From the NCBI GenBank assembly GCA_018383195.1, contig JAGZOP010000006.1:1-64000 (forward strand): DNA of 64,000 nt. Reading direction: 5' to 3'. Below are positions 12,709-19,891 of this stretch, in pieces (position 1 is the stretch's first letter; every line of letters starts with the position of its first letter). The stretch comes from Clostridiaceae bacterium. GTDB lineage: Bacteria > Bacillota > Clostridia > Oscillospirales > Butyricicoccaceae. The translations under genes and the position numbers were made by a program. The notes beneath the pieces are model-generated. The model searched no databases and had not been told where the DNA came from. It worked only from the letters and a program-made list of their open reading frames with translations.

Positions 12709-14724
12709 ATGAAACAGAAAACCATTGCCATCATGGGCAATCCGAACAGCGGCAAAACCACGCTGTTCAACAAACTGACCGGCTCCAACCAGCATGTCGG
12801 CAACTGGCCGGGCGTGACCGTGGACCGGAAAACCGGTCAGATTCATCATGCGGGCAAAACGATCGATGTGGTTGACCTGCCCGGCATTTACTCGCTTTCC
12901 CCCTATACGCAGGAGGAAATCATTGCACGTGAGTTTGTGCTTTCCGATGAACTGGACGGCATCCTCAACATCGTCGATGCTGCCAACATCGAGCGGAATC
13001 TCTATCTGACCATGCAGCTTATTTCTCTGGGGCTTCCCATGGTGATTGCGCTGAACTTTATCGATGACTGCCGCGCACAGGGCATCCAGATTGACTGCGA
13101 TGCCATGAGCGAAGCGCTCGGCGTGCGCGTCATCCCAATCTCCGCCCGACGCGGAGAAAATATGAACGAACTGCTCGACGCGGTCGCCGGGGAAATGCAC
13201 CCCCCTGCACGGCAGCCCGCCTATCTGCACGGGGTGGGCGCAGCAGTGCGTCAGGTATCCACCCTGCTCGAACCTTTGCCGCTGCGCCGTGCCAGCCTGC
13301 CCTTTTATGCGTGCAAGCTGCTCGAGGGCGACAGCCATGTGCAGCAATCCATCACGCTGCCCGAGAACATCCGGCACGAAATTTCTCATATCGCAATCGG
13401 TCTGTGCAGCCATCAGAATTCGACCGATAACCAGATGATTATGGCTGATGTGCTGTACGATTTTATTGAAGGCGTTGTTCAGAAAAGCTACAGGCGTCCG
13501 GTCAATCCGCCGCTGACTGTCACCGAGCGCATTGACCGCATCGTAATGAACAAATGGCTCGCGCTTCCGATTTTTGCACTTCTGATGAGCATCATGTTCC
13601 TAACCACATTCGGACCGTTCGGCTCGTTCCTCATGGATACGCTTGATGGACTGATTCAGGGGCAGCTCTCCCCCGCTGTCGAAGCCATGCTGCTCCGCGC
13701 AGGGGCATCCGACTGGGTCATCGGTCTGGTATGTGACGGCGTCATCGTCGGCGTGGGCGGCGTGGTCAGCTTTCTGCCGCAGATTATTATCCTGTTCTTT
13801 TTCCTGTCCATTCTGGAGGATACCGGCTATCTCGCGCGCATCGCGTTCATTATGGACACCCTGCTGCGCAAAATCGGGTTGTCCGGCAAATCGTTCGTCC
13901 CCATGCTGATGGGGTTTGGATGTACAACCCCAGCTGTTATGGCGGCGCGCACGATGGAAAACGAAAAGGACCGCCGTATGACCATTATGCTCACGCCATT
14001 CATGTCGTGCGGCGCGAAACTGCCGGTATACGCGCTGTTTGCAGGCGCATTCTTCCCGGAGCATGCCGGGCTTGTGACGATTAGCCTGTATCTGCTCGGC
14101 ATCGTGATGGCGATTGTCGCCGGATTCTTGCTGAAAAAAACGGTGTTCCGCGGCGTATCCTCGGGATTCGTCCTTGAACTGCCGACCTACCGGCTGCCTA
14201 CCTTCAAGGGCACGGTGCGCAATATGCTTGACCGCGCGAAAGACTTTCTAACCAAAGCAGGCACAATCATCTTCCTGATGAGCGTTGTCATTTGGCTGCT
14301 TCAAAACTTTACCCTCACATTTACAGTGGCGCAGAGTTCGGCTGACTCCATCCTTGGACAGTTTGGTCAAATGATCGCCCCGGTATTTGCTCCCCTTGGG
14401 TTTGGCTCCTGGGAGGCTGCGGTATCGCTGCTGACCGGTCTGGTTGCTAAAGAAGCCGTGGTTTCTACCCTGTCTGTCCTGTTCGGTGCGGGCGGCGACA
14501 ACGCCATGCTGTCTGCCATCCTTGCAGACACGTTCACCCCGCTGGCTGGATACTGCTTTCTGGTCTTTACCCTGCTCTACATGCCGTGTATGTCGGCGTT
14601 CGCGACCATCAAACGGGAAATGGGCGGTTGGCGCTGGGCATTCGGTTCGGCAGCCCTGCAAATTTCACTCGCATGGCTGACTGCATTCCTCATCCACACC
14701 CTCGGCAGTCTGATACTGTTCTGA
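12709..14724 (+). CDS. feoB: Ferrous iron transporter FeoB
   Basis: This 671-residue protein starts with the G domain: GNPNSGKTTLFN (G1), Thr in PGVTVD (G2), DLPGIYSL (G3) and NFID for the usual N-x-x-D (G4). A helical spacer follows, then the membrane domain from about residue 280 with two Gate repeats (GCTTPAVMAARTM, and later VAKEAVVSTLSVLFG). It imports Fe2+ with GTP hydrolysis. The length is slightly below the E. coli protein (773), as usual in Clostridia. Confidence 0.97.
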   Translation: MKQKTIAIMGNPNSGKTTLFNKLTGSNQHVGNWPGVTVDRKTGQIHHAGKTIDVVDLPGIYSLSPYTQEEIIAREFVLSDELDGILNIVDAANIERNLYLTMQLISLGLPMVIALNFIDDCRAQGIQIDCDAMSEALGVRVIPISARRGENMNELLDAVAGEMHPPARQPAYLHGVGAAVRQVSTLLEPLPLRRASLPFYACKLLEGDSHVQQSITLPENIRHEISHIAIGLCSHQNSTDNQMIMADVLYDFIEGVVQKSYRRPVNPPLTVTERIDRIVMNKWLALPIFALLMSIMFLTTFGPFGSFLMDTLDGLIQGQLSPAVEAMLLRAGASDWVIGLVCDGVIVGVGGVVSFLPQIIILFFFLSILEDTGYLARIAFIMDTLLRKIGLSGKSFVPMLMGFGCTTPAVMAARTMENEKDRRMTIMLTPFMSCGAKLPVYALFAGAFFPEHAGLVTISLYLLGIVMAIVAGFLLKKTVFRGVSSGFVLELPTYRLPTFKGTVRNMLDRAKDFLTKAGTIIFLMSVVIWLLQNFTLTFTVAQSSADSILGQFGQMIAPVFAPLGFGSWEAAVSLLTGLVAKEAVVSTLSVLFGAGGDNAMLSAILADTFTPLAGYCFLVFTLLYMPCMSAFATIKREMGGWRWAFGSAALQISLAWLTAFLIHTLGSLILF

Positions 14725-14737
14725 GCAGGAGGTTTAT

Positions 14738-15106
14738 ATGGCTCACATTCGTGAATCCGGTGAAAATTATCTGGAACTGATTCTGGATATTTCGCGCGAA
14801 CAGGACTCGGTGCGTTCGATCGATATCGCGCGGCGTATGGGCGTGTCACGCGCATCCGTTTCCAAAGCGCTCAGTGTACTGCGCGATGCCGGCATGGTGG
14901 AACCTGCATATTACGGCAAAGTCGTTTTGACCGAAGCCGGAAAAAAACGTGCAGCCGAAATACGCTGCCGGCATGAACTCATTCACCGGTATCTGGTCGA
15001 AGTACTTGGCGTACCGCAGGAAATCGCAGAGGCTGACGCCTGCCGCATGGAGCATGTTGTCAGCGCGGAAATGCTTTCCTGCCTGCGTGCAGCACTGGAA
15101 CAATAG
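14738..15106 (+). CDS. DtxR/MntR-family metal-dependent repressor
   Basis: This 122-residue protein has the DtxR winged helix (RMGVSRASVSKALSVLRDAGMV, residues 28-49) and the start of the metal-binding dimer domain (RHELIHRYLVEVLGV, CRMEHVVS). The C-terminal SH3 part is absent, so it is of the short MntR type. It lies 13 bases after feoB and ends the operon, so it probably senses Fe2+ (or Mn2+) and represses feoAB. Confidence 0.92.
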   Translation: MAHIRESGENYLELILDISREQDSVRSIDIARRMGVSRASVSKALSVLRDAGMVEPAYYGKVVLTEAGKKRAAEIRCRHELIHRYLVEVLGVPQEIAEADACRMEHVVSAEMLSCLRAALEQ

Positions 15107-15110
15107 CAGC

Positions 15111-15135
15111 AATCCCCCGGACTCCGGGGGATTTT
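15111..15135 (+). terminator. Terminator of the feo operon
   Basis: AATCCCCCGG and CCGGGGGATT form a 10-bp stem followed by TT and a short T-rich tail. Confidence 0.75.
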
Positions 15136-15188
15136 CTCCGTTCGGCAGCAAAGCTGAACCCCATCCCTCATTGAAAGGAGATCTCCAC

Positions 15189-15980
15189 ATGATCAAACTG
15201 GTTGCCGCCGATTTGGACGGTACGCTGCTGGACAGCAAAAAGCAGCTTTCTCCGAACCTTCCCCAAATTTTGCTCCGTCTTTCCGACAAGGGCATTCGCT
15301 TTACACCTGCATCCGGACGGCAATATTATAACCTAATCGAACTATTTCCGGGACTTGAGCACGAATTAACCTTCATTGCAGAAAACGGTGCAATTACGGT
15401 TGACCGCGGCGAAACCTTGTTCGTTGATGAAATCCCGCCTGCCGATTTGGTGCGTCCACTTACACTTATGCGTAAAGTACAAGGCGTTTACATCGTGCTT
15501 GCAGGCGAAAAAAGTGCGTACTATGCGGATAATGACCCCGTGTTTTACGAAAATGCACATATGTACTACACCCGCCTAAACCATGTTCCGAACTTACTTG
15601 ATGCGGCGGAAAAGGACCGCATCTGTAAGATTGCTGTCTTTCAAAAGGGTGGCGCCGAGCACGGCTGTTATCCCCTGCTCCAGTCCTGCTCCGACCGGTT
15701 TCAGGTCGTGCTTTCGGGTTCCGATTGGGTAGACCTGATGAATCCGGGGGTGAGCAAAGGGCGTGCCATGCGTGTGCTTCAGCACAAACTCGGCATCACA
15801 CCCGACGAGTGCATGGCGTTCGGAGATTATCTCAACGATGTCGAGCTTCTCCAATCTGTGACATACTCGTTCGCCATGGAGAATGCCCATCCTGACCTCA
15901 AGGCAATCAGCCGTTCTCTCGCGCCTTCTAATGATGCAGATGGTGTAGTCCGTACACTGCAAGCCCATCTGAACTTGTGA
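15189..15980 (+). CDS. Cof-type HAD-IIB phosphatase
   Basis: This 263-residue protein has motif I VAADLDGTLLDSKK at residues 5-18, motif II TPASGR near 41, motif III Lys in NPGVSKGRAM and motif IV AFGDYLNDVELL. The C2B cap lies between. Family members dephosphorylate sugar phosphates, FMN or pyridoxal phosphate; the substrate here is unknown. The start at 15189 follows AAAGGAG by 8 bases. It is monocistronic, after the feo terminator. Confidence 0.92.
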   Translation: MIKLVAADLDGTLLDSKKQLSPNLPQILLRLSDKGIRFTPASGRQYYNLIELFPGLEHELTFIAENGAITVDRGETLFVDEIPPADLVRPLTLMRKVQGVYIVLAGEKSAYYADNDPVFYENAHMYYTRLNHVPNLLDAAEKDRICKIAVFQKGGAEHGCYPLLQSCSDRFQVVLSGSDWVDLMNPGVSKGRAMRVLQHKLGITPDECMAFGDYLNDVELLQSVTYSFAMENAHPDLKAISRSLAPSNDADGVVRTLQAHLNL

Positions 15981-16040
15981 TATCTGACAAAAATTCACGC
16001 ACCTGCTTGACATCTGTATCGACGGGTGTAAAATAAAAAT

Positions 16041-16280
16041 ATCTCAACAGAGTAGGAATCCGTGCGTCAAGTGTCGGTGGAACGGGGAGTTGTCCGCCGA
16101 ACGAAAGAGCCTCCTCCTTTTCTCCCTAAAGGAAAGGGGGCAAAAGAAACTTTACCGCTGTCTCTGCGATGCAGCAGCGGGATTTTCGGTCTCTGCGATA
16201 CCGGTTCCGCATCCCGCTGTTACATATGGATGAGGGACACCTCGAAATGTGTAGCAACAACATTTTGGAGGTGTTTTTTT
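16041..16280 (+). promoter_or_regulatory. Tetrahydrofolate (THF-I) riboswitch with large insertion, folT leader
   Basis: The conserved segments of the THF aptamer are visible: AACAGAGTAGG (16046-16056) and GTGCGTCAAGTGT (16062-16074). Helix P3 is CGGTGGA (16075-16081) with TCCGCCG (16093-16099), followed by AACGAA. P2 is GGAATCCG (16055-16062) with CGGTTCC (16202-16208). P1 is AACAG (16046-16050) with CTGTT (16217-16221). Between P3 and the 3' strand of P2 there are about 95 extra bases with their own hairpins. An alternative 9-bp helix (CAGCGGGAT 16175-16183 with ATCCCGCTG 16211-16219) would break P1. The expression platform is a hairpin ACACCTC/GAGGTGT (16238-16244 and 16268-16274) that buries the ribosome binding site of folT. 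Known THF riboswitches control folT this way. Confidence 0.8.
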
Positions 16281-16874
16281 ATGTCTAAACTGATTGATCT
16301 GTTCCGCAGCTCTGCGCGTGAACTGAAAACCACCCGCTGTCTGGCACTCACGGCGCTGTTTATCGCGCTGAATGTCATGATGGATTTAATGAATCTGCGT
16401 ATCCAGCTCACACCGAGCCTGCGCATCGGGTTTGGCTTTCTGTGCAATGCATCCATTGGCATGCTGTTCGGTCCTGTTGTCGGCATGGCGTCCGGCTTCT
16501 GCACCGATGTGCTCGGCTATTTGGTGAATCAAGGCGGCGGATTTTATTTTCCGGGTTATACGCTGACTGCTGTTTCCGGCGGGCTGATCTGGGGGCTGTG
16601 GCTGTACCGTCCGCAGGGCGGCATCGCAGACGAAAGCCGCAAAAAGCGTATTCTGCGTGTTGTCGGCGCCAAAGCATCTATTAACCTCATTTGCAACATC
16701 GGTCTGAATACGCTGTGGCTGACCGTCACCGGCGGCAAAGCGCTGTCGCTGCTGCTGCCTGCACGCGTGGTAAAAAATGTGATTCTTTTGCCGTTTGAGT
16801 GCATCCTGTTGTTCCTCGTAGTCGAATTTGTTTTGACCCTTCAGCGTTCGCTTGCGCATACCGCACGCAGCTAA
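16281..16874 (+). CDS. folT: Folate ECF transporter S component FolT
   Basis: This 197-residue integral membrane protein has six predicted helices, the FolT-type start (LALTALFIALNVMMDLMNLRI), a Gly-rich middle (LFGPVVGMASGFCTDVLGYLV) and GGFYFPGYTLTAVSGGLIWG. It is the substrate-binding subunit for folate, working with a shared EcfA-A'-T module encoded elsewhere. The THF riboswitch upstream supports folate as substrate. The site is GGAGGTG, 7 T and ATG. Confidence 0.93.
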   Translation: MSKLIDLFRSSARELKTTRCLALTALFIALNVMMDLMNLRIQLTPSLRIGFGFLCNASIGMLFGPVVGMASGFCTDVLGYLVNQGGGFYFPGYTLTAVSGGLIWGLWLYRPQGGIADESRKKRILRVVGAKASINLICNIGLNTLWLTVTGGKALSLLLPARVVKNVILLPFECILLFLVVEFVLTLQRSLAHTARS

Positions 16875-16888
16875 ATACAAAATCTTGT

Positions 16889-16916
16889 GCCCCTTCTCCC
16901 CCGGAAGGGGCATTTT
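16889..16916 (+). terminator. Terminator after folT
   Basis: GCCCCTTC (16889-16896) pairs with GAAGGGGC (16904-16911), followed by ATTTT. Confidence 0.75.
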
Positions 16917-16947
16917 GCTTGAATTCTACATTTTAACGTCAAAGAAC

Positions 16948-16976
16948 TTTACAATTTGTAATATCTTCGGTATAAT
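16948..16976 (+). promoter_or_regulatory. Promoter with palindromic operator
   Basis: TTTACA (16948-16953) and TATAAT (16971-16976) are 17 bp apart. A perfect dyad TTACAA-T-TTGTAA (16949-16961) overlaps the -35. The downstream XRE protein probably binds it and represses itself. Confidence 0.65.
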
Positions 16977-17007
16977 ATAAATACTTTTATGACGGAGTTT
17001 GACGAAG

Positions 17008-17727
17008 ATGGCGAGCGATTTTTCACGCACCTTAGCGCTTTTGCGTAAAGAAAAGAAAATAAGCCAGCGTACAGCCGCAGGCGACCTGGAAGTCTCCCAG
17101 GCATTGCTCAGCCACTACGAAAACGGGCTGCGCGAGCCTGGGCTTGGTTTTGTTGTCCGTGCAGCAGACTATTACGGCGTTTCCTGCGATTATCTCCTTG
17201 GACGCAGTATGGCACGTGACGGCTCTGCGGTCGCACCCAGCCGGATACGTGCAGTCTCTGCGGATGCAGTGGATGCCGCAGAAGACGATACGCTTGCATT
17301 ACACCGCAAGCTGGTTGTCAATTCCGCCGCACTTCTTTTTGAAATTGCCGCGCAGAGCGGTTCGGGGCAGCTTTCTGCCGAAATTGCTTCCTATCTCTCT
17401 TTGGCGATTTATAAGGTCTTTCGATATTTATATATGGCTGACCCAGAGAGCGTTGAAGCCGCTTTCCGGACCCCTTCTACCCAGTTTGACGGTCTGTGCA
17501 ATGCGCAGATGGCGCTCAGCGAACTGCGCATCCGTGCCGCAGCGCAGGGCGCAGGCGGATTCGGACTGGAATGCGAAGACATCAAGCTGCCGACACTTGC
17601 GCCGGCTGATTTAACGCGCAATTTCCCCGGTCTTTCCCAGTCCTTGCTGACTCTTTTGCAATCCGTAGCGGATATGATTGAGCCATATCAGAACAGCAAG
17701 CGCGGCGCAGAAAAACGCGGAAAATAA
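17008..17727 (+). CDS. XRE-family regulator with long C-terminal domain
   Basis: ATG 17008 is used (GGAG 10 bases upstream), giving 239 residues. Residues 3-62 are the helix-turn-helix (LLRKEKKISQRTAAGDLEVS, LSHYENGLREPGLGF, YLLGRS). Residues 90-235 are an all-helical domain with no recognised fold, perhaps for dimerisation or ligand sensing. It stands alone between folT and a tRNA cluster, and a near-perfect palindrome overlaps its -35 element. Confidence 0.8.
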   Translation: MASDFSRTLALLRKEKKISQRTAAGDLEVSQALLSHYENGLREPGLGFVVRAADYYGVSCDYLLGRSMARDGSAVAPSRIRAVSADAVDAAEDDTLALHRKLVVNSAALLFEIAAQSGSGQLSAEIASYLSLAIYKVFRYLYMADPESVEAAFRTPSTQFDGLCNAQMALSELRIRAAAQGAGGFGLECEDIKLPTLAPADLTRNFPGLSQSLLTLLQSVADMIEPYQNSKRGAEKRGK

Positions 17728-17742
17728 TTTTCGCGTTTTTTT
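17713..17742 (+). terminator. Terminator overlapping the XRE stop codon
   Basis: AACGCG with AAAA (17714-17724) pairs with TTTTCGCGTT (17728-17737) and is followed by a T-run. The stem includes the last codons of the XRE gene. Confidence 0.75.
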
Positions 17743-17753
17743 GCAAAAAGTTG

Positions 17754-17782
17754 TTGACATCCAGCATATGATATGATAAGAT
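17754..17782 (+). promoter_or_regulatory. tRNA cluster promoter
   Basis: TTGACA (17754-17759) and TAAGAT (17777-17782), 17-bp spacer, lie 41 bases upstream of tRNA-Thr. Confidence 0.75.
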
Positions 17783-17823
17783 AAATAACGTCGCTGAGGT
17801 AAGTAAGAACTTGCGAACGGCAC

Positions 17824-17899
17824 GCTGGTGTAGCTCAGTTGGTAGAGCAGCTGATTTGTAATCAGCAGGTCGGGGGTTCAAGTCCGTCCACCAGCTCCA
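17824..17899 (+). tRNA. tRNA-Thr (anticodon TGT)
   Basis: The acceptor GCTGGTG pairs with CACCAGC. The D arm is TAGCTCAGTTGGTAGAGC, the anticodon arm GCTGA-TTTGTAA-TCAGC, the T arm contains GGTTCAAGTCC, and CCA is encoded at 17897-17899. Confidence 0.97.
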
Positions 17900-17900
17900 C

Positions 17901-17962
17901 ATTCTTTCTTTTACAAAAGAAAGAATGCAAAGAACATTTCACTTGCGGCTTACGCCGCACAC
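17901..17962 (+). repeat. Hairpin repeat, copy A
   Basis: A 12-bp inverted repeat ATTCTTTCTTTT/AAAAGAAAGAAT (17901-17926) is followed by AACATTTCACTTG and a second hairpin GCGGC-TTAC-GCCGC (17945-17958). The same two-hairpin unit occurs at 18059-18122 and, inverted, at 18313-18374. Confidence 0.8.
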
Positions 17963-17973
17963 CAACTTCATAT

Positions 17974-18058
17974 GGGAGGTTTCCCGAGTGGCCAAAGGGA
18001 ACAGACTGTAAATCTGTCGTCTATGACTTCGGTGGTTCGAATCCACCACCTCCCACCA
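17974..18058 (+). tRNA. tRNA-Tyr (anticodon GTA), copy 1
   Basis: Class II tRNA. The acceptor GGGAGGT pairs with ACCTCCC, the anticodon arm is ACAGA-CTGTAAA-TCTGT, there is a long variable arm, the T arm contains GGTTCGAATCC, and CCA is at 18056-18058. Confidence 0.97.
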
Positions 18059-18122
18059 TTTACTTTCTTTTATAAAAGAAAGTAAACAAAGAAAATTTCA
18101 TTTGCGGCTTGCGCCGCGCACC
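18059..18122 (+). repeat. Hairpin repeat, copy B
   Basis: A 13-bp inverted repeat TTTACTTTCTTTT/AAAAGAAAGTAAA (18059-18086) is followed by AAATTTCATTTG and GCGGC-TTGC-GCCGC (18104-18117). Both arms differ from copy A by compensating changes, which argues that the hairpin is maintained. Confidence 0.8.
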
Positions 18123-18132
18123 AACTGCATAT

Positions 18133-18217
18133 GGGAGGTTTCCCGAGTGGCCAAAGGGAACAGACTGTAAATCTGTCGTCTATGACTTCGGTGGTTCGAA
18201 TCCACCACCTCCCACCA
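18133..18217 (+). tRNA. tRNA-Tyr (anticodon GTA), copy 2
   Basis: Identical to the copy at 17974-18058. The two lie exactly 159 bases apart, each preceded by a hairpin repeat and CATAT, so a 159-bp unit has been duplicated in tandem. Confidence 0.97.
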
Positions 18218-18222
18218 CCAGA

Positions 18223-18254
18223 ACAGATCATCTTTTTGATGGTCTGTTTTTTTC
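18223..18254 (+). terminator. Terminator of the tRNA cluster
   Basis: ACAGATCATC (18223-18232) pairs with GATGGTCTGT (18238-18247), followed by seven T. Confidence 0.8.
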
Positions 18255-18279
18255 TGTTTCATTTCAATGACAACTTACA

Positions 18280-18312
18280 AAAACGCCGGCAGAAAAAAAC
18301 TGCCGGCGTTTT
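18280..18312. terminator. Bidirectional terminator
   Basis: AAAACGCCGGCAG (18280-18292) pairs perfectly with CTGCCGGCGTTTT (18300-18312). Flanking A and T runs make it usable for the leftward phosphatase gene as well as the tRNAs. Confidence 0.8.
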
Positions 18313-18374
18313 GCCGCAGCGTAAGCTGCAAGTGAAATTTCTTTTCATCTACTTTTCTTTATAAAGAAAAGTAG
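18313..18374 (-). repeat. Hairpin repeat, copy C (inverted)
   Basis: Read on the minus strand it is CTACTTTTCTTT/AAAGAAAAGTAG (18374-18349), then AAATTTCACTTG and GCAGC-TTAC-GCTGC (18328-18315). This is the same order as copies A and B. It begins one base after the stop codon of the phosphatase gene. Confidence 0.75.
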
Positions 18375-18375
18375 G

Positions 18376-19719
18376 TCATCGATTGACGAACGCCCAAGGC
18401 TCGGTAAAATCTTCACCATAGTTCTCGGTTTCCGGCGGTTGTCCGCTTTCGCGCCGTTTCTGTACGACACGCTCCCGCGCCTGTTCTACCTCGTCCATCA
18501 GTCGTTCTACCTCAGCAGCTGTTTCCTCCATCCGTGTATGCAGGCGTTTATGCTCCGCATCCATCCAGCCATCCTTTTCCTCAATCTCCTTGCCCTGTCC
18601 CTGCGCCTCTTTGAGCAGCACACGCAGACCATCTAGGTCCGCTGTTTTGTTCTCCACTTCCTCTTCAAGTTGGCGGATGCGCTCATGCATCTGGTCGACT
18701 TCTTCCTGATGCTGTGCAATCAGCTTTTCCAGATGGGAGACCTCTGCACGATTCTCTTCCAGCGCAATTTTCACCTGACTCTGCTCATGTTCATGCGCCT
18801 TCACATCACGGCTCGCCTGCTCCCAGAGCACAGTGGACTTGCGCAGATGCTCCTCGATGTGGAGCACCTCATCAATCGGTTCCAGCTTGTCCACACACAG
18901 CAAACCGGCAACCGTCACATCATCTCCCGTGCCGCGGCGGCTCAATTCAGGCAAGTATTCTGCCACCGCACGTTCCAGCCCCGGTCTGCCGTCGGACAGA
19001 TAAATAGACGAAAGCGTCTGACAGAAGCCATAGGTGCCATCCATGTCAGGATATGCCCCTTCTACTCCATCGCTGCACAGGAACACCGCCGCAGGAGGCG
19101 TTTCGCTGAAGCAATGACGGAATTCATCCGCTGCATTTTCATCACAGATTGAAGTCGTAATATTCGCCACGCAGCGCTCATCCCATGGAATTGGCTGTTC
19201 ACAGGAGCCATCCGTGCGCACTGCGATGCACCGTCCATCCCCTTGATGCAGACCAATCCAATATTTCTCGGTCACGAGCGCCGCAATCATCGTCGTGCCA
19301 TAGGCGCGCTCTACGCCCTGCCCTTCTAAGTACTGCTGCCGCGCCGCCTGACTTACGCCCTCCATTTGAGACTCCGCGATTGGGTCATCAAACAGGTCAG
19401 CTTCGATAGACTCTTTCCACTTTGCAAGAATCTTTTCAAACAACGCGCGCAGCAAGGCGCGGCGCTCTCCCAAATCGCGCAGCTGGGAAACCTGCGCCTC
19501 CGCGCCGAATTCCATCAGCGCCGCCGCGGTCGCCTGCACGATAAAGCGCGCTCCCCGGTCACTGCGGTAATAATCCGCGCCGCCGTGACCATCTGCCACA
19601 ACAATCACCGAGCAGCCGGGGGATGCATCGGTTGCAAGCGCGAAATCCTGACAAACCGTACCCGATTTTACATGACGATGTCCTCTCTCTACGCGGGAAA
19701 ATGCACGATAACTCTGCAT
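18376..19719 (-). CDS. PP2C-family phosphatase with C-terminal coiled coil
   Basis: ATG 19719 (AAAGGAGGG upstream) gives 447 residues. Residues 1-280 are a PP2C (PPM) phosphatase domain: the metal residues lie in VVADGHGGADYYRS (residues 38-51, DGHGG motif), GTTMIAAL near 140, FLCSDGVEGAY near 215 and GTGDDVTVAGLLC near 265. Residues 290-430 are a long, highly charged coiled coil rich in Glu/Gln/Arg, unusual for bacterial PP2C enzymes. No Ser/Thr kinase is adjacent. The next two leftward genes (19892-22028) are co-oriented and may belong with it: a coiled-coil protein and a secreted deacetylase-like protein. Confidence 0.9.
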   Translation of the reverse strand: MQSYRAFSRVERGHRHVKSGTVCQDFALATDASPGCSVIVVADGHGGADYYRSDRGARFIVQATAAALMEFGAEAQVSQLRDLGERRALLRALFEKILAKWKESIEADLFDDPIAESQMEGVSQAARQQYLEGQGVERAYGTTMIAALVTEKYWIGLHQGDGRCIAVRTDGSCEQPIPWDERCVANITTSICDENAADEFRHCFSETPPAAVFLCSDGVEGAYPDMDGTYGFCQTLSSIYLSDGRPGLERAVAEYLPELSRRGTGDDVTVAGLLCVDKLEPIDEVLHIEEHLRKSTVLWEQASRDVKAHEHEQSQVKIALEENRAEVSHLEKLIAQHQEEVDQMHERIRQLEEEVENKTADLDGLRVLLKEAQGQGKEIEEKDGWMDAEHKRLHTRMEETAAEVERLMDEVEQARERVVQKRRESGQPPETENYGEDFTEPWAFVNR

Positions 19720-19854
19720 AGCCGTCCCTCCTTTGAAATACGGCGGGCACTGCTGCCGCATGCCGCATGAATTCTAATCTTCTTCTATTATACTTCGATT
19801 TGCACGGCAGAGCAAGAAAAAGCCGAATATCACCTTTTTCTCCAGAAATAACGA

Positions 19855-19883
19855 ACAACCCCGACCAAAAATGTCGGGGTTGT
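19855..19883 (-). terminator. Hairpin after the coiled-coil gene
   Basis: ACAACCCCGAC (19855-19865) pairs with GTCGGGGTTGT (19873-19883). It lies 9 bases past the stop of the leftward gene at 19892. The following T-run on that strand is broken, so efficiency is uncertain. Confidence 0.55.
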
Positions 19884-19891
19884 ATTGATTG

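Noticed and set aside
12394..13413. A 339-codon open frame antisense to feoA/feoB
   Set aside because: It covers well-conserved FeoA and the FeoB G domain on the other strand and has no translation signal.
17901..18374. The repeats as a CRISPR array
   Set aside because: There are only three units, one is inverted, spacers are tRNA genes and no cas gene is present.
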